NCBI GenBank assembly: GCA_947630475.1
Contig: CANRHR010000010.1
Span: forward strand, 1 to 64,000
Length of the DNA stretch: 64,000 nucleotides
Source of the DNA: an uncultured Clostridia bacterium
Lineage (GTDB): Bacteria; Bacillota; Clostridia; Lachnospirales; CAG-274
Direction of reading: 5' to 3'
Below the pieces are notes generated by a model. It searched no databases and was not told the DNA's origin. It saw only the letters and a program-made list of their open reading frames with translations. Every line of letters begins with the position of its first letter. The first letter of the stretch is position 1. The translations under genes and the position numbers were made by a program. Positions 1 through 10,300 of the stretch are shown in pieces.

Positions 1-159
1 ACGACCAAGATCATTCTTAGTCGCTTTGCATAAATTTATTTTTATATTTTTGTCTAACTTTTTGGGGTCAGATCATTTATGTGGGGTACTTATTTAGTAT
101 GTTAAAAATTTGTTATATTTACATATTTACGTTTCCAAAAACAGGAGTTTATTTGAAGT

Positions 160-330
160 TTAAAGCTAAGACTTCATCAGAGCTTATATATCACGAAATA
201 AGCTCTGACAAAACAATGATTTGTAACGGAAAAACATCGATAACAGTATTCGGTTTTAAAGGTCGGTATCGGCAACAGCCCGCCAATGATTCCGTTCTAT
301 GAAAAATTTGGCTTAATTTGTTCACATTAA
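160..330 (+). pseudogene. Remnant of a GNAT-family N-acetyltransferase gene
   Basis: The last part, read in the frame ending at the stop at 328-330, gives VGIGNSPPMIPFYEKFGL. This resembles the C-terminal acetyl-CoA-fold end of GNAT enzymes (VGTGDSP..IPFYKKCGF). The upstream half (around 200-265) lies in another frame and reads NGKTSI...FKGRYR, as expected for the helix just before that motif, so at least one frameshift near 265 separates them. The product stops straight after the motif, earlier than usual in this family. No ribosome binding site or intact start was found. The rest of 1-333 holds only a weak hairpin at 2-23 followed by AT-rich DNA, possibly a terminator of a gene outside the window. 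The family call is inference from a short motif. Confidence 0.45.
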
Positions 331-333
331 TTT

Positions 334-894
334 TTATTGATCTATATATTTTTTTACAGAAGCAGGAACACCTGCCGCTAAACAGTTTTCCGGCAAGTCA
401 TTTGTAACTACGCTCCCTGCAGCAATTACACAACCATTCCCAATTGTAACGCCCTGCAAAACAGATACATTTGCACCAAACCAACAGTTATCCCCTATAT
501 GAATCGGAAGCGCTCTTTCCAGTCCTTTATTCCTGTCTTTAAAATTCATTGGGTGGCTTGCAGTGTAGAAACCGCAGAAAGGACCGATAAAAACATTCTT
601 TCCGATATAAATTAAACCGCCATCCATAAAATAACAGCAATGATTTACAAATGTACCTTCACCAAAATGAGTATTGGCGCCATAATCAAAATAAACAGGC
701 GCAAGTACAGTAAGCTCTTTCGGTATATCAACACCTAACAGCTTCTTTAAAGCAAGAATTTGCTCCTTACTTCCCGGTTTGGACATATTAAATTCAAAAC
801 AAAGCAATTCGGCTTCTTTGCGTTCTTCAAGCAAATTTGGATCAAAATTTGCATTGTGCCATTCGCCTTTTAGCATTTTTTCTTTTTCTGTCAT
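334..894 (-). CDS. maa: Sugar O-acetyltransferase, maltose/galactoside type
   Basis: This is a 186-residue acyltransferase that moves acetyl from acetyl-CoA to a sugar hydroxyl in the cytoplasm. Residues 1-55 form the N-terminal Mac domain (EKMLKGEWHNANFDPNLLEER). The rest is a left-handed beta-helix of hexapeptide repeats (IYIGKNVFIGP, IHIGDNCWFGANVSVLQGVTIG). The catalytic histidine sits in the ASHP motif. Length is normal for Maa/LacA proteins. A GGGGA ribosome binding site lies 5 bases before the ATG. It is transcribed away from the large export operon and is apparently monocistronic. The physiological acceptor sugar cannot be read from sequence, so maa is a family-level name. Confidence 0.85.
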   Translation of the reverse strand: MTEKEKMLKGEWHNANFDPNLLEERKEAELLCFEFNMSKPGSKEQILALKKLLGVDIPKELTVLAPVYFDYGANTHFGEGTFVNHCCYFMDGGLIYIGKNVFIGPFCGFYTASHPMNFKDRNKGLERALPIHIGDNCWFGANVSVLQGVTIGNGCVIAAGSVVTNDLPENCLAAGVPASVKKYIDQ

Positions 895-954
895 AACATT
901 CCCCTAAAAATCTTAATTTTGATTTATCTGCGTTTTTATTATGTCAATTATAAT

Positions 955-1108
955 AAGTAACTTAAAGCGTCGCAGACTTTTAATCCGCAGGCGGAATTTA
1001 CTTCCGCCGAGGAAAAAGGTGAGTTTCAAAGAATTTTTAATCCCGATGGAACGAACCCTCTATACCTATGCTTCTCTCGAAAAAGTCCGAATGGACTTTT
1101 TCGACACT
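955..1108 (+). repeat. MITE-like repeat, decayed copy A
   Basis: About 150 bases closely match the complete element at 56434-56616: the shared block with AAGTAACTTAAAGC, GCAGACTT and CCGCAGGCG, the hairpin GGCGGAA/TTCCGCC, TTTTTAATCCCGATGGAACGA, and the right-end hairpin GAAAAAGTCC/GGACTTTTTC. The left terminal inverted repeat is missing or unrecognisable and the right one has diverged to CGACACTCA. It encodes nothing. It sits between the maa promoter region and the terminator of the export operon. Confidence 0.75.
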
Positions 1109-1110
1109 CA

Positions 1111-1143
1111 GAAATAAGCCCCACCAAAGGTGGGGCTTATTTC
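1111..1143 (-). terminator. Strong bidirectional-type hairpin ending the export operon
   Basis: A perfect 15-bp inverted repeat, GAAATAAGCCCCACC / GGTGGGGCTTATTTC, with a 3-base loop. It begins 15 bases past the stop codon of the small double-glycine peptide gene, so it most likely ends the transcript that starts near 16833. Confidence 0.8.
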
Positions 1144-1158
1144 AAAACAATTTATGCG

Positions 1159-1296
1159 CTACATTCTGCCCTTAACATCGTCATCATAAGGATGAATGTC
1201 AACTCTTTGAGGATTAAGGTTTCTTCCGCCTACAACTTTTTCAAGCTCTTTATCATCTATCTCTTCAAGCTCAACTTTTTTTTCTTTATCTTTCAC
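1159..1296 (-). CDS. Small peptide precursor with a double-glycine leader
   Basis: A 45-codon gene reading off a GTG at 1294-1296, with GGGAG eight bases upstream; the nearby ATG is followed at once by a stop in its own frame, so GTG is the start. Residues 1-24 match a double-glycine leader exactly: Ile at -12, Glu -8, Leu -7, Val -4 and Gly-Gly at -2/-1 (ELEKVVGG). Cleavage after Gly24 would free a 21-residue core starting RNLNPQRV and ending KGRM. The core has no Cys, Ser or Thr, two prolines and four aspartates, so it cannot carry lanthionines or disulfides. It lies 28 bases after the giant SLH gene and just before the operon terminator, in the same operon as a C39-peptidase exporter that would be expected to cut and export it. 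Bacteriocin, pheromone or surface-protein partner are all possible; the sequence does not decide. Confidence 0.78.
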   Translation of the reverse strand: MKDKEKKVELEEIDDKELEKVVGGRNLNPQRVDIHPYDDDVKGRM

Positions 1297-1324
1297 AGCA
1301 TTTTCTCCCTTTCTTATAATTTTT

Positions 1325-4300
1325 TTATTTTATTAATTGATTGATTATAACAGATGCTTCGGCTCTTGTCAAATCTTTGTGTGGAAGATATCTGTTTTTG
1401 TCATCTCCCTTTACAATTCCATAAGCCGAAACAGCATTTATATACTCCTCAGCCCATTCAGAAATATCCTCTGCATCATCAAATTTAAGAGTATCTCCCA
1501 TATCAAACTTAATATCTGCAAGCTCAATAAATTTACTTACAATAACAGCCATTTCCTGCCTTGATATAGTATCATTTCCTCTGAATGTATTATCCTCATA
1601 CCCTACAATAAGGTTATTTGCAGCTCCCCATCTTACATAATTATAATACCATTCATTTTCTGATATATCGGTAAATGTCAAATTATAATCACTGTCTGAT
1701 GTATCTGCAAGGCCGCTGTTGTAAAGTACAGTTAAAAATTCAGCTCTTGTAATGCTGTTATCCGGACGGAATGTATTATCCGGATAACCTTTGATAATAT
1801 TTTTCTCTGCTATGGCATTTATAATATCTCTTCCCCAGTGGTTTGAAATATCAATAAATTTGTCACCCTTATCGGCATTGTCCGCCACTTGCTCAGAAGA
1901 ATCCTCAGAAACTTTTTCGGAAACTTCTTCAGAAGCTTTTTCCGCATTTCCGCTGCTTCTGCCGCCGCTTGATTTGCCACTTGTATTATCCGATGCTGAA
2001 ACGATTTCGGTAACAGTTTCTGTTTCTGTAACTGTTTCGGTGGAAGTTTCTGTTTCGGTCGGCGTATTCTCATTCGGTGAAACAATTACCTCGATTTCCG
2101 CACTGCTTCCATATGGCTGAGCATTTGCAACAAGCACTGTGCTTCCCGGCGAAACACCAACAAGCTGATTATTGATAACAGCCGCTATCCCTACATTCTT
2201 TGTGTAATATACAGGTGAAACATCTGCATATCTTTCCGCAGGCTCATATGACATTGTAAGGTCTGTTTCTTCGCCTTCTTTAATTACAATCTGCTTTGTG
2301 TTATTTACCTTAATATCAATGGGCTTTTTCATCATCATATACAGAACCTCTTCATTGGATATTATTTCATTATCCCCATTTGTAACAGCCGTAAGCACAG
2401 GTAAATATCCGTAAGCGTTAAACATTTCACCGCTTATATTTTCAATTTTTAATTCAATATCTTTGCTTTCTCCCGGAGCTATTCCTCCTATCGGTATCTT
2501 TGCAAAGTTTTCATCGGTTATGCCAAGCAGCTTCGCAGGCGCTTTATCAGGATAATAAACAACGTTTATATTGTCGGTATCATCTGTCGGTTTATTGCCG
2601 TTGTTAACAACTGCAGCCCTAAGATAAAAGCCATCGTCCTCCTGAGTTATTTCAGCTGAATCTATATAAATATTTGCTGATACTCTGAGTTTTTCTGTTT
2701 CGGCGAATGAAGAGTTTGGCATACCTCCCTCTGTTGCCGAAATGCCAAGGCTTACCCCATCTATATTTGATGATACTATCCAATCATAGCTAAATTCCTC
2801 GTAGTCACCCGCATTTATGCAGTTATCGCTTTGTATGCTGCCAAGGTCTTTAATAACCTCGTCATCTTTAATTTCACTTAACTGTAATGTATATCCCTTT
2901 GCCGCCGTAAGTCCTCCGTTGTAAAGCTTTCCCTTTACCGTAACCGTATCTCCTTGAGCAGGCGTCGTATTGCTTAGCTCGAGATCTTGAACATACAACT
3001 CACCGAAAGGTTCAAAAACAGTTGCCACAAGCTCGGTATCTGTAATTTCAAGAGGATCTGTCGGATCATCTTTCATTTTTGAGTTATACCTTGTAGAAAC
3101 AATTATCATATTGCCTTCATCATCAACCAGAAATGCCGGTTCATCGTTATGTTTGCCCGAATGAGTAAGCTGATAAGCATCTGCATAAGAGGTTTCGCCT
3201 GTTTCCGGATCGGTAATGCGGGCAGTTGCAAAAATTTCCTGCTTTTGAGTTTCTCTGTCCATATCTACCCATATAACATAGATATTATCATTTTTATCAA
3301 CACATACCTTGTAGTAAGACATAGTTGCATATGCTTCATTGCTTCCCTGCTTAATATCTTTCGGAAGTTCCACATACACATTTGCATATGAAAGTTCATA
3401 ATCCTCGCTTATACTTCCGTCATCATTAAGCCCGTTATGCGCCAGATCACTTATATCGATATTGGCAAGCCTTGTATCATCTCTGAACCAATAAAGATAT
3501 GTATCACCGCTGCCGCCTGCCGTCCTCACAAACTGGGGCATTGTATCGGAATGTTCCAAAGTATCTGTTCCGTCTTCTGAAACGCCGTCATTTGTTATCC
3601 TTATAGGAGGATGATTTTTATGTGTCGTAAAGTCATATACCTGCACAAACAGATCTCTGTCTTCATTTGTGCTGCTGTCGTTATCCTTATCCACAGTATA
3701 AGCATACACAGCAAGACCGTTATAGCCTATAGACGTAAAATCAACAATAAGAGGATCGTTTATGCCAAATTCGTCTATAGGTGCAGGAAGAAATCTCTGT
3801 CCTCCCCAGTTTTGTATAAGCTCTTCGGCAACAGATGGATCCGATATCTCCTCGGGATAATAATAATCAGTAAGCCACTTGCCCATACTGCTGTCATAAA
3901 GCATATACGTTATCAAACAGTCATTTGTAAACGAATTTGCCGTTTCAAGGAACGTACTTCCTATAGTAGTTTTTATATAATAAACCGCCATATCGCCTGT
4001 AACACTGTCATATACTACCTTTGGCGAATAGTCATAGTTTGAGTCGGCAGTAAGCCTTGTTATTTCGCCTATTTCGCCTGTAGTCTTATTTATAAGAGTA
4101 ACATATATCTCCATAGTTGTAAGATATTGCGTTGGATCTCCTGTTTTTTCCGCATTGGGATCACTGGACATCCATGTCAGCGCTATGTTTTCTCCTGCAT
4201 CGGCTACAAACGGCTGAAAATCGGCTGTGCCGTCATTTTGGATAACAGTGGGCTGCGACCATGTACCGTTTCTGTATGTAGCAAACTTCATAACATTTCT

Positions 4301-7300
4301 TTCAAGCTCACCTCTTGAAGAATCCGTATCCAAAAATACAAGCATATAATCGCCGCTGCCAAGATCGGCTATCTGAGAGTCCGGTCTTTCGTAGCTGTTT
4401 TCTACAAGTGTAGTTTCATTTGACGGGCTGAAACCGGAATATGCGGAAATTCCTTGGTCTGCAACCCATTGAGAATCTCCTGTTGTACGCTTTCTCAAAT
4501 ATACTTTGTCGTCTGTATATTCGTTATCGTCACCATATGCCACAGTATCGGTATTGCCGCTGTATTTCGGCGTAAACAGGCTTGCTCCCTCTGCAGAGAT
4601 AACTGATATATTTTTATTAGACCCATCGGTTTCGCCGTTTACGGGATCTTCCGCAGTTATAAAGCTCCACTTTTGATTATATGCATCATTACGGCTGTTT
4701 GAAACAATTTCTTCACCTCTTTGCGTAAGATATCTTGTTCCCAAACTATAACGTGTTGTAATGTTATAGCTTCCGTCTGTAAGCTTTTCGGTATCAAAAT
4801 ATATGGCATTGCCGCCGTCATCTTCCTTTATGCTTATTCCTACTCCGTCATCGGTACTATCACTGTCAACATAAAGGAATTTTCCTGTCTGTAAATTTTT
4901 AATTGTTATATAATCGTCTGATTGGCTTACATACCACTTTTGTGAATTATCGTCCGCTTTTTCTGCAAGGACAGGTTTTTCACCCGATGCGGATATATAT
5001 TTATCAATGCCGTCATTCTTGATGTAATACAAGCCGTTTGTTATAGGTTCATCTACAGGCTCCAATCTCCAGAGCTGACTGTTTTGCGAAGATGTTTCTC
5101 CAAATATTGCCTTGCCGCCTGAGTCAAGCATAAGATACCACTTTCTGCCCTCAGAGGCTGAAATAATATTAAAATCATTTAAGTTAGGCTCTTGTATATA
5201 AACCTTGTTGTAAGCGTTGGTTTTATCCGAATCAAGCTCTTCTGAAAATACAGCATCGGGAGCGCCTGTGCTTTTAGCCTTGGCTGAAAGGTATTTTGAT
5301 TTTCCGTCGGAGCTTGTTTTTATTACCGCCAGATTATCTCCGCTTTTGTCGGGGGCAATATAAAGCCTAATATTAGGCTCTTCCTTTTCTGTTTTTGAAA
5401 CAAGCCCTATTTCCGTTCCGTTTACCTGCAAATATTTGCCGTTATGCACATTCTTTATATAGTACCAGCCCTCTGCAACATGACCTATTGCATCTGTAGT
5501 AATTGTTGTGCCGTCCTTATCTACTGAAGGCGGGGTCTGTCTTCTCAGGTGCGCATTTTGTATATCTTTGTTAAATCCCGAATGTATAGGATTAAATTTA
5601 TACATAACAGGTATGCTAAACAAAAGCAAATCCACCTTGCCGCCCAAAGAAAATGCCGCCGTAAAGCCAAGCTCATGTATTTTAGCTTTGGAATAATCAT
5701 TGTCTATTATTTCGTCAATCTCATCATTCATAGCATAGGTCTGCTTTGCCAATGGTTCCCACAAAAGGCTTAAATCAACATCGCCCTCTACCCTTACGCC
5801 CAATATATCACACAAACCAACGCCTGCATAAAGCCCAACGGACATACTTGCGTTAAGATTTCCGTTAAAGGACAATGCATCGTCAATATCAAGCTGTTTT
5901 GTTTTCATTGATGTTAGGGATACAAGGGCTCCATTCTTTCTTGTGGCTCCCATGTTTCCTATAAGAGTGCCCGATGCGCTTCCTCCTATATAGGCAGGCA
6001 CAGTGCCTGCTATAAGAAAATAGAAATTTTTCTTAAATGTAAGCATTACGCCGATATATCCGCCGCCGCCTGTAACAATATAATCGCTGTATGTTGTGTC
6101 GTTATATACCGTGCCAACCTTTCCAAAATCTATATATCCGCCCACAACTATAGAAACTCTAAACTGAGTAGGTCCGATAGATGTACTTGTGCCATTTAAA
6201 AGAGGAGTTTCCTTAAGACCCTTTTTGAAAACGGAATCCCAAGCAAACTTTGCTCTGCTTTTAAGCTCGTCTATGGGGTGCTTCCAATCTATGTTTCGGG
6301 CGTAGTTCATGTTTGCATCATCTTTTTTTACGTTCAGCTCCGTATCAGCCGCAACGTCTATAATATCTGTAATATTTGCTCCTATCTTAACTCTGTATTC
6401 TCCCGTTGGGCGAGCCTCAAGAGCTATGGATACAAATGGAAAATCAAAGCCCGTTGCCAGCTTGTCAAGCATAGGCAGTGAGAAAAAGCTTGCATTTGTA
6501 GGCAAATTAAAGTTTTGCGGCTCATATGAATCATATGCGCTGTCCCCCTGCATAAGGTCGTATCCTGTATAAACAGGCAAATATTCTTTCAATGCTCCTG
6601 CGCTGCCGGAAACATTTTTATCAGTGGAAAAAACTGCATAAACCATATCTCCCGGGGAATATGTTCCGCTCATTGCAATATTCATCTTTTCTGAAGCCAC
6701 CCATTGCCCTGTGCTTGATTGATATTGAGCAGGTATCTCGTATTTTGTTTTTTGGCTTAATGGGTCGCATATGACAAACTTAAGCGACTTTATATGTTCA
6801 TCATTGTTCTGCCTTACATCAGCTTTGAATGTATAAACAGAGTCGTTTATATCTATAAAATTGGTTAGAGGATAAGTACTGTCGCCCTCATATACATTAA
6901 CGTCAGATATTCCTGCGCCCGAATTTGTTGATTTTACTGTGTAATTGCCCATATTTACAGTATACACAGCTTTGGTCATTTCTTCAGATGAGGACGTAAA
7001 TTTTCCTTCGCTGCCGTTATATGCAACTTTTTCCAAATTTACAGTTTCATCGGCGCAGACTGCAACTTTTTTGTTTGAAGTATTTAAAGTATATTCAACA
7101 TAATTAAAATCGTTATCAAAGGATATCCTCTGAATAACCTTTGTGCCGTTTATAAATGCACCTGCCTGAGAGGTAATATAATTACCGCTTGTATCGGTTA
7201 CTGCTCCTACATTTCCCACAGTAACAGCCGCATCAGGAAGCCCTCTTACTATGCCGCTGCTTCCTCCAATCCATGTATTATATACGTCATACTTTGTACT

Positions 7301-10300
7301 TCCATTAAATTTTGCATATATTACATTGTTATTTTCTGCACTAAGTACAAGAACATTTTCTTCTTGACTTAATGTCTGCGGAACATAAAACATAGTATTT
7401 CCGCTATATGTATTTTTGCTTAAATCGTCTGTCCACTTTATGGCATAGCCGTCCACCGCACGGGCAGAATATTGATAATATGTGCCTGCCTTTACATCTG
7501 TTGTGAGCAGGAAACGGTAATACTGTTCGCTTTTGCCGTTTTCGTTTCGGGTTTCTATTAACGCCTTATTTTTATCAAAGCCCGTTAAAATTCCATAACT
7601 TGTATCCAGTATATGATTATCAATATCTGATTTTCTCACAACAAGAGTAAGCCCATTCTGTTTTTCCGTATACAGAGGGTAAAAAGCCACCGCATCATTT
7701 TTTTTAAGTATATCGGTGTTATTTCTTGTAAAGCTGTATGAATCCGAAGAATTTCGTATATCTGTGCGGACATCGCCCATTGTATTATAGTTGATGCCGC
7801 TTCTGTAACCTATTCCTGCCGCCTTAGCCATATCCGAGTGCTTTTCGTTTGTTTTTACATTAAATTCATCGCCATAGTGCCATACCTTTCCCACCGCATC
7901 ATCCGGAAATATTTCGATATATGACTCACTGTCGGAAAGAACATATTCTTTATTATTTACGCTTAAAGAACCAAAGTTATTGTAAACATTAACACTGACT
8001 AAATTTTCAAACTGTGTATTTTTCTCAACATATACATGTTTATCTATGTATTCAAAAACAGGCCTTATTGTAATATTTCCATACATTCCTCCCTGCTTTC
8101 TGTCGGTAAGGGTAACAAAATCCCAGTTATCTTTTTTATTTCTGTAAATAAGCTTTTTTAAAAGATTGTTATCAAGCGTGAATGTAACGGAGCTTCCGCC
8201 GTTTGCATCAGCTATTTTCATTGTGTTGCCATTTGCGTCAACGGCAACTATACCCTTAAGCTTAAAATAATTATTGTTGCCTACATTAACTGTTATTTTC
8301 TCGCCTGATGTTCTGTATGCAAGAGTATCCGTATCTTTTGCATCAATGCCAAAAAGTTCTGTCATTTTGTTGCCGAAAGCTGCCGAGGGCTGTACATTTG
8401 TAATTTTGCCGTCTGCATTTCTAAGCTTCATCTGCGTCGCCGGAGCAAGAGTTATCTTAAACTGACGTTTGATTGGGTAGAGGTCTTTAAAATGAGCCTG
8501 AATATCTCTTCCGCTTCCGTTATCGTCCTCAGCATATACTTGAACACCTCTTACATTACCATTTTTTGTGTATATGGTATGTTCGTCCCAACCTCCGGAT
8601 CCGCCTGTAAACTGCCAGTCATTATAACATTTTGCTGCTGTTGCAGTGCCGTTACTGTCATAGCCTGTTATTCTAAAGCCTACACGTGCAGTGCCGTCAT
8701 GCGGATGAGCTGCATAATGTCCCTTATAGCTGAAAGTAAGGCCGTCTATATCATATCTTTCTGTTATGGACTTGTTATCTATGCCAAATTCTTCCCTTGC
8801 CCATTTTTTATTGTCCGTAGGGCGTATATACCAGCCATAGTCCCCTTCCTGCTGGCAGTTATCCTTAAATCCTCCGCTTTTTTCTTCACAGCGTGTATTG
8901 GAGTCGCCCGTATACACTTTTGGAAAATATATCCTTATCTCTTTGTTGCGGTCATTATCATCCATATATGGCTCTATTATACTGTCATTATCAGCATTAT
9001 ATATATTTTTAGCATTTTTAGCTGATTCTTCTAAATTTTCAGAATTTTCAGAGTGATCAAGCACAACTTTAACGGTATCCTTATCTTCTATTTCACAGCT
9101 CACAGGTGTATCTATATACATCTCAAAATAAGCTTCATCTTGTATATAATCTGTATTTACAGGCACTTGAACTGTTCTTTCCGTTACGCCAAAAGGAAAT
9201 ACCACCTCGGCTGATACGGGCGAAAAATCTCTGCCGGACATTGCTGTTGCGCTTCTGGTTTTAAGCATAACAGAAACAAGGTCATTTATACCGCCCTCTC
9301 TTAAGATGTCAACATTTGCATACTTTGCTCCGTTTTCTGAGCTAATACTTACATCTCCCAAACTTACCTTAGCCCTTACAATATCTTCATCATCGGCTAT
9401 CTTTGCCACTGCTGTGGAATATGCGCTTACGGTATAATTTCCTGTAGGATCGCCTATGGTTATGTTAAATATTCTTGTGCTGTCGCTTTCACTGTTGTTT
9501 ATAGGCACAATTTCTATGTATTTTTCATTTTCTCCTTCATCAAAATCAATCTTAAGAAAAGCATTCACCATGGAATCGGAAATAGTATCGGCAACGTCTT
9601 GATACGCACGAAGCTGATTAAATTGATCTACTATATCCATTGATGCCTTTGGTTTTACTCTGTCGGATTTAATGCCTGTAAATGCCTGCCTTGCTCCCGC
9701 AAGAGTTTTAAGATCAGGCTTATTCCCCTCTGTATTGCCTGTTTCTTCGCTTTCTTCGACGATGCTTTCTTCTTCCGATGTGGTTTCGGCAGCGCTTTCC
9801 TCCTCTGCGGCTGTATACGTCTGCGCCTCAAGCATTACAACACTGTCCTCAGCCTTGATATAATCGCTGTTATTTTCTCCCTTTGCCGCTTTATTTTCAG
9901 CAACCACACGATTAATTCCCTTTCCTATATCAGCGGCTATTGCGCCGTCCGAAATGACACCGTCTTCTATTTCCTCCACAAGTTCTTCGGTATCATTTAT
10001 ATCAAACTCTTTATAATCCTGCCCCTCAATCATATCCATAACAGAAGAATTTTTATTCTTTTTGGCTTCATTAAAAAAACTTCCGTTGTAAAGATATACT
10101 TTGTAATCCCTGCCATATTTGGCTGTAACATCGCTCAGCTTAACTGTTGCCGAAGCTTCTGACAAATCTCCCGTTCTGCCGATTTTTACAAGGTAATGAT
10201 CAGTCGAATTTTCTTCCATTTGAATTTCGGCTGAAGCAAGATAAAAAAGATTGCTCCCAATATCAAGATCCTCCATTTCAATTTCAGGCACATAGACATA

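Noticed and set aside
955..1108. Riboswitch or conserved regulatory RNA
   Set aside because: The hairpin-rich sequence recurs at 51945 and 56434 in different gene contexts with terminal inverted repeats, so a mobile repeat explains it better.
1791..2120. Plus-strand open frame rich in Ser/Val/Glu
   Set aside because: It is the antisense shadow of the repetitive Thr/Glu/Ser linker of the giant SLH protein.
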